Assembly: GCF_008041935.1 (NCBI RefSeq)
Contig: NZ_VKAC01000005.1
Span: 186,001-250,000, forward strand
DNA: 64,000 nt
From: Quadrisphaera setariae
GTDB lineage: Bacteria > Actinomycetota > Actinomycetes > Actinomycetales > Quadrisphaeraceae
Reading direction: 5' to 3'
Under the pieces are notes generated by a model. That model made no database searches. It saw only the letters and a list, made by a program, of their open reading frames with translations, and was not told the origin of the DNA. This document shows, in pieces, positions 1-8,993 of this stretch (positions are counted from its first letter, which is position 1; the number at the start of each line of letters is the position of its first letter). The position numbers were made by a program, and so were the translations under genes.

Positions 1-1
1 G

Positions 2-1195
2 GGCGCGGAGCCGCTGGCGGGAACCGTGGTGGTGACCTTCGGCGACGTACCGCTGCTGCGCGCGCAGACCCTCGTCGACCTGGTCGCGGCGCACGAGGGC
101 GAGCGGAACGGCGTGACGGTGCTGTCCGCCGTCCTGGCAGACCCGACCGGCTACGGGCGCATCCTGCGCGACGACGACGGCGCCGTGGCCTCGATCGTCG
201 AGCAGAAGGACGCCACGGACGCGCAGCGCGCGGTCACCGAGGTGAACACGGGCATCTGGGCGTTCGACGCCGCCGTGCTGACCGCCGCCCTGCCGCAGGT
301 CGGCCGCACCAACGCGCAGGGCGAGGTCTACCTCACCGACGTGCTCGCGCTGGCCCGCGCGCAGGGCCACCGCGTGGCCGCCCGCCCGGTGGCCGACACC
401 GCCGAGGTGGAGGGCGTCAACGACCGCGTGCAGCTGGCCGCGCTGGGCGCCGCGCTGAACCGGCGGACGCTCGAGGCGCACATGCGCGCCGGCACCACCG
501 TGGTCGACCCGTCGACCACGTGGGTGGACGTCCACGTCGACCTCGGGCGCGACGTGGTCCTGCTGCCCGGCACCCAGCTGCTCGGCGCCACCAGCGTGGC
601 CGCCGGCGCCGTCGTCGGGCCGGACACCACCCTCACCGACTGCGAGGTGGGGGAGGGGGCCGTGGTGCAGCGCACGCACGGCACGCTCGCCGTGGTCGGT
701 GGCGGCGCCACCGTGGGGCCGTTCTCGTTCCTGCGGCCGGGCACCCGCCTCGGCGCGGACGGCAAGATCGGCGCCTTCGTGGAGACCAAGAACGCCGTCA
801 TCGGCGCGCACAGCAAGGTGCCGCACCTGTCCTACGTCGGCGACGCCGAGATCGGGGAGCGCGCCAACATCGGCGCCGCCACGATCTTCGCGAACTACGA
901 CGGCCAGACCAAGAGCCGCACGGTGGTGGGCGACGCCGCCTTCGTGGGCAGCGACAGCGTGCTGGTGGCCCCCGTGACGATCGGTGCGGGCGCCTACACG
1001 GCGGCGGGCTCGGTCATCACCGAGGACGTGCCGGCCGGGGCGATCGGCGTCGGCCGCGGCCGGCAGAAGAACATCGACGGCTGGACGGAGCGCAAGCGCC
1101 CCGGCAGCGCGTCGGCCCGCGCGGCGGCAGCCGCGCGAACCGCACCCGCGGACGCGCCCGCGGGTGCGCGGGACGAGCAGGAGGAGAAGGCATGA
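2..1195 (+). CDS. glmU: Bifunctional N-acetylglucosamine-1-P uridylyltransferase / glucosamine-1-P acetyltransferase, 5' truncated by window edge
   Basis: GlmU makes UDP-GlcNAc for peptidoglycan: acetyl-CoA-dependent N-acetylation of glucosamine-1-P, then uridylyl transfer. The reading frame is open from base 2. It begins inside the uridylyltransferase domain just before the GDVPLL motif, so roughly the first 100 residues lie outside the window. The C-terminal left-handed beta-helix is complete, with hexapeptide repeats, the RPGTRLG segment, the [10 protein letters not shown] segment that carries the acetyltransferase histidine, and the NYDG motif. The tail is a disordered Ala/Arg/Glu stretch. 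The stop overlaps the prs start (ATGA), so the two are probably translationally coupled. The glmU-prs order is standard in actinobacteria. Identity is secure; only the true start is unseen. Confidence 0.97.
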   Translation, partial: GAEPLAGTVVVTFGDVPLLRAQTLVDLVAAHEGERNGVTVLSAVLADPTGYGRILRDDDGAVASIVEQKDATDAQRAVTEVNTGIWAFDAAVLTAALPQVGRTNAQGEVYLTDVLALARAQGHRVAARPVADTAEVEGVNDRVQLAALGAALNRRTLEAHMRAGTTVVDPSTTWVDVHVDLGRDVVLLPGTQLLGATSVAAGAVVGPDTTLTDCEVGEGAVVQRTHGTLAVVGGGATVGPFSFLRPGTRLGADGKIGAFVETKNAVIGAHSKVPHLSYVGDAEIGERANIGAATIFANYDGQTKSRTVVGDAAFVGSDSVLVAPVTIGAGAYTAAGSVITEDVPAGAIGVGRGRQKNIDGWTERKRPGSASARAAAAARTAPADAPAGARDEQEEKA

Positions 1196-2172
1196 CCGGC
1201 ATCACCACCACGGGGGAGAAGCGCCTCGTTCTCATCAGCGGGCGGGCCCACCCCCAGCTGGCCGAGGAGGTCTCCGCCGAGATGGGTGCGGCCCTCGTGC
1301 CGACCTCGGCCTACGACTTCGCCAACGGCGAGACGTACGTGCGCTTCGAGGAGAGCGTGCGCGGCTGCGACGCGTTCGTGCTGCAGAGCCACTGCGCCCC
1401 CATCAACCAGTGGATCATGGAGCAGCTCATCATGGTCGACGCGCTCAAGCGCGCGTCGGCCAAGCGCATCACCGTGGTCGCCCCGTTCTACGGCTACGCC
1501 CGGCAGGACAAGAAGCACCGCGGCCGCGAGCCGATCTCCGCCCGCCTCATGGCCGACCTGTTCAAGACCGCCGGCGCCAACCGCCTCATGTCGGTGGACC
1601 TCCACACGGCGCAGATCCAGGGCTTCTTCGACGGCCCGGTCGACCACCTGTGGGCGCTGCCGCTCCTCGCCGACTACGTGCGCGGCCGTGTGGCGGACAC
1701 GGGCAGCATCACCGTGGTGTCCCCGGACGCCGGGCGGGTGCGCCTGGCCGACGTGTGGTCGGACCGCCTCGGCGCCCCGCTGGCGATCATCCACAAGCGG
1801 CGCGACCCCAACCGCCCCAACCAGGTGCAGGTGCACGAGCTGGTCGGTGACGTCGCGGGGCGCACCTGCGTGCTCGTCGACGACATGATCGACACCGGCG
1901 GCACCATCGTCCAGGCCGCGCAGGCGCTCAAGGACAACGGCGCCAAGGAGATCATCGTCGCGGCGACCCACCCGATCCTCTCGGGCCCCGCGGCCGCGCG
2001 CCTCAAGGACAGCCCGATCTCCGAGGTCGTGGTCACCAACACGCTGCCCATCCCCCCGGCGCACCAGTTCCCCAGCCTCAAGGTGCTCTCCATCGCCCCG
2101 CTCATCGCCCGGGCGATCCGCGAGGTCTTCGACGACGGCTCGGTCACCAGCCTCTTCGACGGCAACAGCTGA
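1192..2172 (+). CDS. prs: Ribose-phosphate pyrophosphokinase (PRPP synthetase)
   Basis: Prs converts ribose-5-phosphate and ATP to PRPP, the precursor of nucleotides, His, Trp and, in some actinobacteria, decaprenyl-phosphoryl-arabinose. The 326-residue length is typical. Visible motifs are the catalytic flexible loop [13 protein letters not shown] near residues 104-116, the ribose-binding [12 protein letters not shown] near 135-147, and the PRPP-binding loop [13 protein letters not shown] near 227-239. An AGGAGGAGAAGG ribosome-binding site precedes the ATG, which overlaps the glmU stop. Cytoplasmic housekeeping enzyme; nothing unusual seen. Confidence 0.98.
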   Translation: MTGITTTGEKRLVLISGRAHPQLAEEVSAEMGAALVPTSAYDFANGETYVRFEESVRGCDAFVLQSHCAPINQWIMEQLIMVDALKRASAKRITVVAPFYGYARQDKKHRGREPISARLMADLFKTAGANRLMSVDLHTAQIQGFFDGPVDHLWALPLLADYVRGRVADTGSITVVSPDAGRVRLADVWSDRLGAPLAIIHKRRDPNRPNQVQVHELVGDVAGRTCVLVDDMIDTGGTIVQAAQALKDNGAKEIIVAATHPILSGPAAARLKDSPISEVVVTNTLPIPPAHQFPSLKVLSIAPLIARAIREVFDDGSVTSLFDGNS

Positions 2173-2221
2173 CCCTCGCCCGGTCGGCCCCTCGACGCGG
2201 TCGCCGCGCAGCCCGCGCGGT

Positions 2222-2227
2222 TACCGT
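2222..2227 (+). promoter_or_regulatory. -10 box (TACCGT) for a probable leaderless transcript
   Basis: TACCGT fits the actinobacterial TAnnnT -10 element. It lies 6 bases before the GTG at 2234, and there is no Shine-Dalgarno sequence. Transcription would start at or next to the start codon. No clear -35 box was seen. Inference from spacing only. Confidence 0.45.
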
Positions 2228-2233
2228 GTCGTC

Positions 2234-2476
2234 GTGCCTGACGCGGTGAGCAGAGACCTCGTGCGCCGGGCCCTCATGGGCCTGGCGGTCGTCGGCGTGC
2301 TGTCCGTGCTCGCCCTCGCGGTGGTGGTCGGCGACCACCGCTTCCAGGGGCCGGTGGTGCTGCCGCTGACCTGGAGCCACGGGCTCCACCTCGGTGACGG
2401 GCTGGTCGGGCTGGCCTGGTTGCTCTGCGTCGGGATGGTCGCCCGGCTCGTCGTCGCACCCGCCGCGAGCCGGTAG
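2234..2476 (+). CDS. Small two-helix membrane protein, unknown function
   Basis: An 80-residue protein with two hydrophobic segments, about residues 16-36 (rich in Val, Leu, Ala) and 54-75, separated by a short polar loop containing a HGLHLGDG stretch. It has no recognisable catalytic motif. It sits alone between prs and rplY, in the same direction. The GTG start was chosen because TACCGT lies 6 bases upstream with no ribosome-binding site, which fits leaderless expression; a GTG at 2261 is an alternative. Function unknown. The GC pattern and spacing suggest a real gene, but it is short. Confidence 0.6.
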   Translation: MPDAVSRDLVRRALMGLAVVGVLSVLALAVVVGDHRFQGPVVLPLTWSHGLHLGDGLVGLAWLLCVGMVARLVVAPAASR

Positions 2477-2612
2477 GCTGTCGGCGCTCCTCGGCGAGGG
2501 AGGCGCCCGCGAACCGGGTGCGCTCCGTGATCGACGCGGCGGCCGGTCCTCCGGCCCGCACCTCGGTCCGCCCCGAGGCAGCGGAGACCGTCGAGGAACC
2601 AGGAGACCCCCC

Positions 2613-3290
2613 ATGGCCAAGAGCACCGGCACGCAGCTCGCTGCCGCCGCCCGCACCGAGTTCGGCAAGGGCGCTGCCCGCCGCATCCGCCGGGCCCACC
2701 AGATCCCCGCGGTCGTCTACGGCCACGGCCAGGAGCCGCTCCACGTGACCCTCCCGGGCCACGAGACGATGCTGCTCATCAAGAACCCCAACGCCCTCGT
2801 CGACCTGCAGCTCGACGGCGGCGCGACGCAGCTCGCCGTGGTCAAGGCGATCCAGGTCGACCCGGTGCGCCGCGCGATCGAGCACGTCGACCTCGTCGTC
2901 GTGCGCCGCGGCGAGCGCATCGAGGTGCAGGTCCCGGTGCGCACCACCGGTGAGGCCGCCCCGCAGACCGTCGTCTCCGTCGAGTCCGGCACCCTGGCCG
3001 TCACCGCCGAGGCGACCCACCTGCCCGAGGTCATCGAGGTGGACGTCGAGGGCCTCCAGGCCGGCACGCTCATCACCGCCGGTGACGTGAAGCTCCCGCA
3101 GGGCGTGGAGCTGGCCGTCGACGCCGAGGCCGGCGTGGTCAACGTCTCCGCCGCCCCGACCGCCGAGGAGCTGGACGCCGAGCTCGCCGAGGCCGAGGCC
3201 GAGGCCGGCATCGAGAAGGACGCCCCTGAGGACGAGGCCGCCGAGGGCGCTGAGGCGTCCGAAGGTGGCGAGGAGTCCTCGAAGGAGTGA
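2613..3290 (+). CDS. rplY: 50S ribosomal protein bL25, long CTC form
   Basis: Binds 5S rRNA in the large ribosomal subunit; the long (CTC) form is also a general-stress protein in some Gram-positives. The 225-residue product has an N-terminal L25 domain (about residues 6-95, containing [15 protein letters not shown]), a C-terminal TL5/CTC domain (about 100-185), and a very acidic Glu/Ala/Asp tail. The ATG at 2613 follows CCAGGAGA with good spacing. A 136-base leader precedes it. The stop overlaps the pth GTG (GTGA), giving a translationally coupled rplY-pth pair as in other actinobacteria. Confidence 0.96.
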   Translation: MAKSTGTQLAAAARTEFGKGAARRIRRAHQIPAVVYGHGQEPLHVTLPGHETMLLIKNPNALVDLQLDGGATQLAVVKAIQVDPVRRAIEHVDLVVVRRGERIEVQVPVRTTGEAAPQTVVSVESGTLAVTAEATHLPEVIEVDVEGLQAGTLITAGDVKLPQGVELAVDAEAGVVNVSAAPTAEELDAELAEAEAEAGIEKDAPEDEAAEGAEASEGGEESSKE

Positions 3291-3943
3291 GCAGCTCCTC
3301 GAGCGCCGCGCCCGGCGGCGGGGGCACCACCCCCGCCGCCGGGCGCGAGCTCGTCGACGGGCCCTGGCTCGTCGTCGGGCTCGGCAACCCCGGGCCCGAG
3401 CACGCCGCCGACCGGCACACGGTGGGCGCGATGGTCCTCGACGAGCTCGCCTCCCGCCTGCGCACCGGCTTCAAGGCCTCCAAGCAGCGCGCGGCCGTCG
3501 CCGAGGTGCGCCTCGGCCCGCCCGGCCCCACCAGCCAGCGGGTGGTGCTGGCCAAGCCGACGTCGTGGATGAACGAGTCCGGCGGTCCGACCGCGGGGCT
3601 GGCGCGCTTCTACGGGGTCGACCCGCTGCGCGTGGTCGCCGTCCACGACGAGCTCGACATCGACGCCGGCGCCGTGCGCCTCAAGCGCGGCGGGGGCGAG
3701 GGCGGCCACAACGGCCTCCGCGACATCAGCAAGGCCCTCGGGACCAAGGACTACGTCCGGGTCCGCGTGGGCATCGGCCGACCTCCCGGCCGGATGGACC
3801 CCGCCGACTTCGTGCTGCGGGGCTTCTCCGCCACCGAGCGCAAGGAGCTCCCCTTCCTGCTGTCCGACGCCGCCGACGCGGTGGAGGCCGTCATCACCGA
3901 CGGCCTGGAAGCGGCTCAGCAGCGCTTCCACGGACCGCGATGA
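3287..3943 (+). CDS. pth: Peptidyl-tRNA hydrolase
   Basis: Releases tRNA from dropped-off peptidyl-tRNA. The 218-residue protein carries the family blocks [16 protein letters not shown] (catalytic His near residue 44), [21 protein letters not shown] and the [13 protein letters not shown] loop. A Ser/Gly-rich extension of about 25 residues precedes the fold. The usual RHNxG block reads RHTVG here: Thr replaces an Asn that is conserved in E. coli and M. tuberculosis Pth, while the other catalytic residues are present. The GTG start overlaps the rplY stop, and the gene's own stop overlaps the next ATG (ATGA), so rplY-pth-phosphatase look like one operon. Confidence 0.96.
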   Translation: MSSSSSAAPGGGGTTPAAGRELVDGPWLVVGLGNPGPEHAADRHTVGAMVLDELASRLRTGFKASKQRAAVAEVRLGPPGPTSQRVVLAKPTSWMNESGGPTAGLARFYGVDPLRVVAVHDELDIDAGAVRLKRGGGEGGHNGLRDISKALGTKDYVRVRVGIGRPPGRMDPADFVLRGFSATERKELPFLLSDAADAVEAVITDGLEAAQQRFHGPR

Positions 3944-4584
3944 GCGCCCCCGAGGCCGGTGGCCCCGCCGCCGCTGCCGCGGAGCCCGGGCCGTCCGTGC
4001 TGGTGGTCTGCACCGGCAACATCTGCCGCTCACCCGTCGCGGAGCGGGTGCTGCAGGCGGCCCTGGACGCCGTCACCCCGCCGGGCGCCCCCCGCGTGCG
4101 GGTGGCCAGCGCCGGGACCGGCGCCGTCGTCGGCCACCCGATGGAGCCGGAGGCGGTCGACGTCGTGCGGCGAGCCGGGTGCCGCGCCGAGGGGCACGTG
4201 GCCCGGCACATCACGGCGGATCAGGTCCGCGAGGCCTCTCTCGTGCTGACCGCCACGCGCGAGCACCGCAGCGCCGTCGTCCGCCTCGTGCCGGCGGCCG
4301 TCCGGCGCACCTTCACCCTGCGCGAGGCCGGTCGGATCGCCGCCGCGCGCGCACAGGACGTCCGGGGTGCAGACCCCGCGGCGCGGCTCGCGTCGCTGGC
4401 GGACGTGCTCGTGCGGTCCCGAGGCGCTCTGGCGTCGCGCGAGGCCGACCAGGACGACGTGGTCGACCCGTTCCGCACCGACGCCGCCACGTGGGAGCTG
4501 GCAGAGGCCCAGCTGCTGCCGGCGCTGCACGCCGTCGCCGGGGCGCTCACCCCCGCGGCCGAGCCCGGGGCACCGACCGGCTGA
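3940..4584 (+). CDS. Low-molecular-weight protein-tyrosine phosphatase (Wzb/PtpA type)
   Basis: Likely dephosphorylates the tyrosine kinase encoded just across the terminator on the opposite strand, the classic Wzb/Wzc partnership in polysaccharide export. The 214-residue product has the phosphatase loop CTGNICRS near the N-terminus (Cys24, Arg30, i.e. CX5R). A late DPF at about residue 176 supplies the expected Asp-Pro. A low-complexity Ala/Gly/Pro segment of about 18 residues precedes the domain. The ATG overlaps the pth stop, which is an unusual placement because it couples a signalling phosphatase to translation housekeeping genes. Substrate is inferred from position only. Confidence 0.9.
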   Translation: MSAPEAGGPAAAAAEPGPSVLVVCTGNICRSPVAERVLQAALDAVTPPGAPRVRVASAGTGAVVGHPMEPEAVDVVRRAGCRAEGHVARHITADQVREASLVLTATREHRSAVVRLVPAAVRRTFTLREAGRIAAARAQDVRGADPAARLASLADVLVRSRGALASREADQDDVVDPFRTDAATWELAEAQLLPALHAVAGALTPAAEPGAPTG

Positions 4585-4612
4585 CCGTGCGACCGGGCGC
4601 ACGGACGGCGCC

Positions 4613-4665
4613 AGCACGTGCAGGAGGGCCCGGGACGGTGCGTCCCGGGCCCTCCTGCACGTGCT
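4613..4665. terminator. Long perfect hairpin between convergent genes
   Basis: Two 24-base arms (4613-4636 and 4642-4665) pair perfectly around a 5-base GGTGC loop. It lies between the stop of the phosphatase gene (+) and the stop of the kinase gene (-), so it can end both transcripts. There is no T-tract on either side, as often seen in very GC-rich actinobacteria. Confidence 0.8.
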
Positions 4666-4680
4666 CTGCTGACCGGGGGG

Positions 4681-6114
4681 TCAGGCCTTGCGGTCACCCG
4701 CGGCGCCGGGCTGCTGCGCCGGCCGGGGACCGCGCCTGCCACCGGGCTGCGTCTCCTCCCCGACGGGCTGGTAGCGGTAGTAGTACGTCTGGTAGGCGTC
4801 GGCGCCCTTGGTGGGCAGCATGGTGACCACGGCGCCCAGCACGCTCGCGCCCACGGCCGACAGGGCCTGCAGGGAGCGGGCCAGCTGCGGGCGGGAGCTG
4901 CGGCCGGAGCCGACCACGAGCACGGCTCCGCCCACGGACTCCGCGAGGACCGCGGAGTCCGTCACGGCGAGGAGCGGCGCGCCGTCGAAGATGACCACGT
5001 CGAAGCGGTGCTCGAGGTCCTGCAGGAGCTTGGCCATCGGCTCGGACGCGAGCAGCTCGCTGGGGTTCGGCGGCACTCCGCCCGCGGCCAGCACCGACAG
5101 CGCGCCGTCCTCGCCCCACGTCTGCAGCACGTCGTCGAGGGACGCTTCGCCCACGAGCACGGTGGTCAGGCCCACGGCCCCCTCCAGGCCGAGGTAGGTG
5201 GCCACCATCGGCCGGCGCAGGTCGGCGTCCACGAGGACCACGCGGGTCCCCGCGCCGGCCATGGTCAGCGCCAGGTTGATGGCGGTGGTGCTCTTGCCCT
5301 CGCTCTCGATGGAGGAGGTGACCACCAGGGAGCGGGCGCCGTTGGCGGCGGTGGCGAAGGCGAGGTTGGTGCGCAGCTGGCGGAAGCTCTCCGCACGCAC
5401 GCTGCGCGGGTCCGTCACCACCACCAGCGGGGTCTCTCGCGCCTTGTCGTCGTAGGGCATCCCCGCCAGGACCGGGACGCCGAAGTGGGCGACGTCGTGC
5501 TCGCCGCGGACCGTCGTGTCGAGCGTCTCGCGCAGCACGGCGAGCCCCACTCCCACCGCCAGGCCCACGAGCAGGCCCAGCGCGAGGTTGAGCGGCGTGT
5601 TGGGGGACGACGGCGCGGCGGGCACCACGGCGGGCTGGGTGGTGGTGAGCTGCACCGGCGTGCTCGTGCCGGTCCCGTTGCCCTCCAGCTGCGCCACGGC
5701 CGTGATGAGCGAGGTCCCGACGGCGTTCGCGATGGTCGCGGCCTGCTGCGGAGAGGGGTCGGTGACGGTGATGTTGATGAGCACCGTGTCGAGGGGCGCC
5801 TCGGCGGTGATGTGCTGCGCGAGCTGGCCGGGGGTGGTGTCCAGCCCCAGCTCGGAGATCACCGGCTCCAGGACCATCGGCTGGCTGGCGACGTCCGCGT
5901 AGGACTGCACCCGCTGCTGCACGAAGGTGTTGCCCTGCTGCAGGTCGGAGTTCGACGACGCCCCGGAGGCCCTGACGAACAGCTTGGTCTGGGCCTGGTA
6001 CTCCGGCGTCGCCGCGAGCGTGGCCGCCGCAGCGCCGGCGAGGGCCAGCGCTGTGAGGACCACGATCGACAGCCACCTCTTGCGCAGCACGCGCAGGTAG
6101 TCGGTGAGCTCCAC
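4681..6114 (-). CDS. Wzc/CpsCD-type polysaccharide co-polymerase with BY-kinase domain
   Basis: Controls polymer chain length and autophosphorylates on tyrosine. The 477-residue protein has a Wzz domain: first membrane helix about residues 15-36, extracytoplasmic loop, second helix about 182-205. A cytoplasmic BY-kinase follows, with Walker A in SSIESEGKST (about 266-276), Walker A' VLVDADLRRP (about 293-302) and Walker B VVIFDGAP (about 370-377). The C-terminus has a tyrosine cluster, YQTYYYRY, the autophosphorylation site. The GTG start was chosen because GAGGGGGGAG lies just upstream and the VELTDYLRVLRKRW start matches the family. This is the catalytically complete copy; the relative at 40412 is degenerate. 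Confidence 0.92.
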   Translation of the reverse strand: MELTDYLRVLRKRWLSIVVLTALALAGAAAATLAATPEYQAQTKLFVRASGASSNSDLQQGNTFVQQRVQSYADVASQPMVLEPVISELGLDTTPGQLAQHITAEAPLDTVLINITVTDPSPQQAATIANAVGTSLITAVAQLEGNGTGTSTPVQLTTTQPAVVPAAPSSPNTPLNLALGLLVGLAVGVGLAVLRETLDTTVRGEHDVAHFGVPVLAGMPYDDKARETPLVVVTDPRSVRAESFRQLRTNLAFATAANGARSLVVTSSIESEGKSTTAINLALTMAGAGTRVVLVDADLRRPMVATYLGLEGAVGLTTVLVGEASLDDVLQTWGEDGALSVLAAGGVPPNPSELLASEPMAKLLQDLEHRFDVVIFDGAPLLAVTDSAVLAESVGGAVLVVGSGRSSRPQLARSLQALSAVGASVLGAVVTMLPTKGADAYQTYYYRYQPVGEETQPGGRRGPRPAQQPGAAGDRKA

Positions 6115-6473
6115 GCTCTCCCCCCTCGTCCGTGGCGACGATCGTGGCACAGGGTCCGGGCACCGGACACGGCCTCGACCTGCCTCGGCCCTCCTGAGGG
6201 GTCCCGGGAGCCCCGGGAGCCCCGCCCGAGGGCGGCGCGCCCCCGAGCGGGGGACGGTCGGGTGACGCTCGCAGGAGGGCTCCGCCCGCCTCCGGGCGGC
6301 CTGGGCGCGCCCCCGCGGTGCGCCCCGTGCGCCTCCTGTGCCGGACGCGACCCGTGGGGCGCCGTCAAGGGTCGCCGCGTCGTCGCAGGTGCTGCGGCGT
6401 GTCGCGCTCCGGTACGGTGCGCCACACCGCCACTCGATCGGAGGCGGCCAGCACATCGCCGAGGAGACCGACC
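6115..6473. other. Divergent intergenic region, 359 bases
   Basis: Separates the minus-strand kinase gene from the plus-strand CBM48-like gene, so it should hold two outward promoters. I see GC-rich direct GGGAGCCCC repeats near 6206-6222 but no convincing -35/-10 pair and no credible small gene. Confidence 0.5.
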
Positions 6474-6755
6474 GTGACGATCACCACCAAGACGACCAAG
6501 GGGTCTGAGGACGTCAAGGTGACGTTCTCCCTGTCCGCGGAGGACTACTCCGAGCCCGTCTCCGTCGTGGGCAACTTCAACGACTGGAGCCCCTTCGCCC
6601 ACGTCATGAAGAAGCGCTCCAACGGGAGCCGCTCGGCCACCGTCACCGTGCCCAAGGGCTCGAGCGTCCACTTCCGCTACCTGGGCACGGACGGCCACTG
6701 GTTCGACGACGAGGACGCCGTCGTGGACGACCAGGGCAGCACCTACCAGGTCTGA
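6474..6755 (+). CDS. Stand-alone glycogen-binding (CBM48/isoamylase N-terminal-like) domain protein
   Basis: A 93-residue protein that is essentially one early-Set/CBM48 beta-sandwich. The signature is VSVVGNFNDWSP, as in AMPK-beta and the N-terminal domain of glycogen branching and debranching enzymes. The VHFRYLGTDGHWFDDEDA stretch matches the end of that fold. There is no enzymatic domain. The GTG start follows GAGGAG by 7 bases. Family knowledge predicts binding to alpha-glucan; the partner enzyme is not in the window. Flanked by two downstream hairpins. Confidence 0.82.
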   Translation: MTITTKTTKGSEDVKVTFSLSAEDYSEPVSVVGNFNDWSPFAHVMKKRSNGSRSATVTVPKGSSVHFRYLGTDGHWFDDEDAVVDDQGSTYQV

Positions 6756-6764
6756 GACGGGGCC

Positions 6765-6788
6765 GGTGCGGGCCGTCGGGCCCGCACC
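6765..6788 (+). terminator. Hairpin, 10-bp stem
   Basis: Arms 6765-6774 and 6779-6788 pair perfectly around a 4-base GTCG loop, 9 bases after the stop of the CBM48-like gene. No T-tract. Confidence 0.6.
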
Positions 6789-6802
6789 CGGGGCCAGCGC
6801 AT

Positions 6803-6831
6803 GACCCGACCGGGCGTCGCCCGGTCGGGTC
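6803..6831 (+). terminator. Second hairpin, 13-bp perfect stem
   Basis: Arms 6803-6815 and 6819-6831 pair perfectly around a 3-base loop. With the previous hairpin it forms a tandem terminator that insulates the cytidylyltransferase gene. The left arm contains CCCGACCGGG, a core also seen in motifs at 29177 and 31806. Confidence 0.6.
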
Positions 6832-6909
6832 CATCGCTGTCAGTGACGGTCGGCGGCCCCTCCTACAGTGGCCGGGACGCCACCGCTGGCCCCTGAGGAG
6901 GACTTCCCG

Positions 6910-7752
6910 ATGACCGCAGCCCAGAGCGCCGAAGGCTCGAGCCAGGGCGTGCAGCCCGCCGACATCCCGGTGGTGATCCTGTGCGGAGGCATGGGCACGC
7001 GCCTGCGCGAGGCCAGCGAGCAGCTGCCGAAGGGCCTCGTCGACGTCGGCGGCCGCCCGATCCTGTGGCACATCATGAAGCTGTACTCCGCGCACGGGTT
7101 CCGGAAGTTCGTGCTGTGCCTGGGCTACAAGGGCGACATGATCAAGTCCTACTTCCTGGACAGCCGCGTGCGCTCCTCGGACCTCACGCTGCACACCAAC
7201 GGCGCCAAGCCGCTGGAGTTCCACACGGACACCTCCGACGAGGACTGGGAGATCACCTTCGTCGAGACGGGGCTGACCACGGCCACCGGCGCCCGGATCG
7301 CCCGCGCCGCCAAGTACCTTGACGCCCCCCGCTTCGCGCTCACCTACGGTGACGGGATCGGCTCCGTCGACGTCTCCGCCGCGCTCGAGCAGCACGTCGC
7401 CTCCGGCCGGACCGGCACCCTGACGGGGGTCCACCCCAGCGGCCGCTACGGCGAGATGCAGGTCGAGGGCGACGCGGTGAAGGAGTTCAACGAGAAGCCC
7501 ACCACGCAGACCGACTACGTCAACGGCGGCTTCTTCTTCTTCGAGCGCCCCTTCGTGGAGGGCTACCTCGACGCCGACCGCACCGAGGAGATGCTCGAGC
7601 ACGCCCCGCTGGGGCGCCTGGCCCGGGACGGGCAGCTGGGCGTCTACAAGCACGAGGGCTACTGGCTGGGCATGGACACCTTCCGCGACTGGAAGGAACT
7701 CAACGGGCTCTGGGACGCGGGCAGGGCCGAGTGGAAGATCTGGCGGGACTGA
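6910..7752 (+). CDS. rfbF: Glucose-1-phosphate cytidylyltransferase
   Basis: Makes CDP-glucose from CTP and glucose-1-P, the entry step to CDP-activated deoxysugars. The 280-residue protein has the nucleotidyltransferase signature LCGGMGTRLRE, then LPKGLVDVGGRPILWHIMK and VNGGFFFFERPF, all close to RfbF. The ATG was chosen because TGAGGAGGAC precedes it; a GTG 42 bases upstream is possible but has no such site. No CDP-glucose 4,6-dehydratase (RfbG) is visible, so the product may feed the modification genes at 20313-27991. The symbol rests on motif recognition. Confidence 0.85.
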   Translation: MTAAQSAEGSSQGVQPADIPVVILCGGMGTRLREASEQLPKGLVDVGGRPILWHIMKLYSAHGFRKFVLCLGYKGDMIKSYFLDSRVRSSDLTLHTNGAKPLEFHTDTSDEDWEITFVETGLTTATGARIARAAKYLDAPRFALTYGDGIGSVDVSAALEQHVASGRTGTLTGVHPSGRYGEMQVEGDAVKEFNEKPTTQTDYVNGGFFFFERPFVEGYLDADRTEEMLEHAPLGRLARDGQLGVYKHEGYWLGMDTFRDWKELNGLWDAGRAEWKIWRD

Positions 7753-7757
7753 GCACG

Positions 7758-8933
7758 GTGCCCACCGCACCCACGGGCCCCTCGGCGCCAGCGCCGGGGG
7801 GCCTGCCCCTGCTGCGGGCCCAGCGCGAGGCCGCCGCGTCCGCGCTGCCGCCCGAGGTGCTCGACTACTACGACGCCGGCGCCGGTGACGAGGTCACGCG
7901 CCGCGAGGGCGCCCTGGCGTGGGCCTCCTACCGGCTGCGCCCGCGCGTCCTGCGCGACGTCGGCGCGGTGAGCACCGCCACCACGCTGCTGGGCCAGCAG
8001 CTGGCCCACCCGGTGGGCATCGCCCCGATGGCGTTCCACGCCCTGGCGACCGAGGCCGGCGAGCTGGCCACCGCCGCTGCGGCCGGGCGGAACGGCGGCC
8101 TGCTCGGGCTGTCGACGCGCTCCTCGCGCTCGCTGGAGGAGGTGGCCGCCGCGGCCGCCGAGCACGGCGCCCCCTGGTGGTTCCAGGTGTACGTCATGAA
8201 GGACCGCTCGCTCACCGAGGCGCTCGTGCGGCGTGCGGTGGCCGCGGGCGCTGGCGCCCTGGTGCTCACCGGTGACACGCCCTACGTGGGCCGCAAGCGC
8301 CGCGTGACCGGCACCCGCCTGTCGGTCCCCGACGACCACTTCCTCGTCAACCTGGCTCCGCACTTCGGCGAGCGCGTGGCCGCCGGGGCAGCGGCGCTGT
8401 CGGTGGCCGAGCAGCGCGCCGCCGCCGAGCAGGACCCGACCATCGACCTGAGCACGATTCGATGGCTCGCGGAGGTCTCCGGGCTGCCCGTCCTCGTCAA
8501 GGGCGTGCTGCGCGGAGACGACGCGGTGGCCTGCCTGCAGGCGGGCGCGGCGGGCGTGGTGGTGTCCAACCACGGCGGGCGCCAGCTGGACCGGTCGGTG
8601 CCGAGCGCGCTGGCCCTGCCCGAGGTGGCCTCCGCCGTGCGCGAGCACGTGCGCCAGGCCGGACCGCTGCCGTCGGGCCACGCCCCGGTGGTGCTGGTGG
8701 ACGGCGGCGTCCGCACCGGCACCGACGTGCTGACCGCGCTGGCGCTGGGCGCCGACGGCGTGCTCGTGGGCCGGCCGGTGCTGTGGGCGCTGGCCGCGGG
8801 GGGCGCCGAGGCGGCGCAGGCGTGCGTGGCGGAGGTCGTCTCCGACCTGGCGCACGTCATGGCCCTGGCGGGTGCGGCGAGCATCGCCGAGGTGACCCCG
8901 GACCTGGTGCACCAGGTCGTCCCGACGGTCTGA
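7758..8933 (+). CDS. FMN-dependent alpha-hydroxy-acid oxidase/dehydrogenase
   Basis: Oxidises a 2-hydroxy acid (lactate, mandelate or glycolate type) using FMN. The product is a 391-residue TIM barrel. Family blocks: PIGIAPMAF-like VGIAPMAFH, WWFQVYVMKDR, LTGDTPYVGRKRR, PVLVKGVLRGDDA (FMN-binding Lys) and the active-site SNHGGRQLD (His and Arg), followed by VDGGVRTGTDVLTALALGADGVLVGRP. The substrate cannot be told from sequence. GTG 7758 sits 5 bases after the previous stop; GTG 7731, overlapping the cytidylyltransferase, is an alternative. Its place beside a sugar gene does not suggest a role in polysaccharide. Confidence 0.88.
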   Translation: MPTAPTGPSAPAPGGLPLLRAQREAAASALPPEVLDYYDAGAGDEVTRREGALAWASYRLRPRVLRDVGAVSTATTLLGQQLAHPVGIAPMAFHALATEAGELATAAAAGRNGGLLGLSTRSSRSLEEVAAAAAEHGAPWWFQVYVMKDRSLTEALVRRAVAAGAGALVLTGDTPYVGRKRRVTGTRLSVPDDHFLVNLAPHFGERVAAGAAALSVAEQRAAAEQDPTIDLSTIRWLAEVSGLPVLVKGVLRGDDAVACLQAGAAGVVVSNHGGRQLDRSVPSALALPEVASAVREHVRQAGPLPSGHAPVVLVDGGVRTGTDVLTALALGADGVLVGRPVLWALAAGGAEAAQACVAEVVSDLAHVMALAGAASIAEVTPDLVHQVVPTV

Positions 8934-8954
8934 CCGGCCGGCCCGGGGCCCGGC

Positions 8955-8993
8955 TTGACCATCTCTTGACCATCTTTTGACCAAGCCTTGACC
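8955..8993. repeat. Four TTGACC(A) direct repeats at exact 11-base spacing
   Basis: TTGACCA begins at 8955, 8966, 8977 and 8988. The period is exactly one DNA helical turn, so all four copies face the same side. The array lies in the 238-base gap before the GMC oxidoreductase. It could be an operator array for cooperative binding; the copies also resemble -35 boxes. Regulator unknown. Confidence 0.75.

Noticed and set aside
520-2064. Long open frames on both strands over glmU and prs
   Set aside because: Arg/Ala/Pro-rich translations with no motif; they mirror the third-position GC of the real genes. The same applies to many long frames elsewhere, such as 4618-6477 and 29361-31220.
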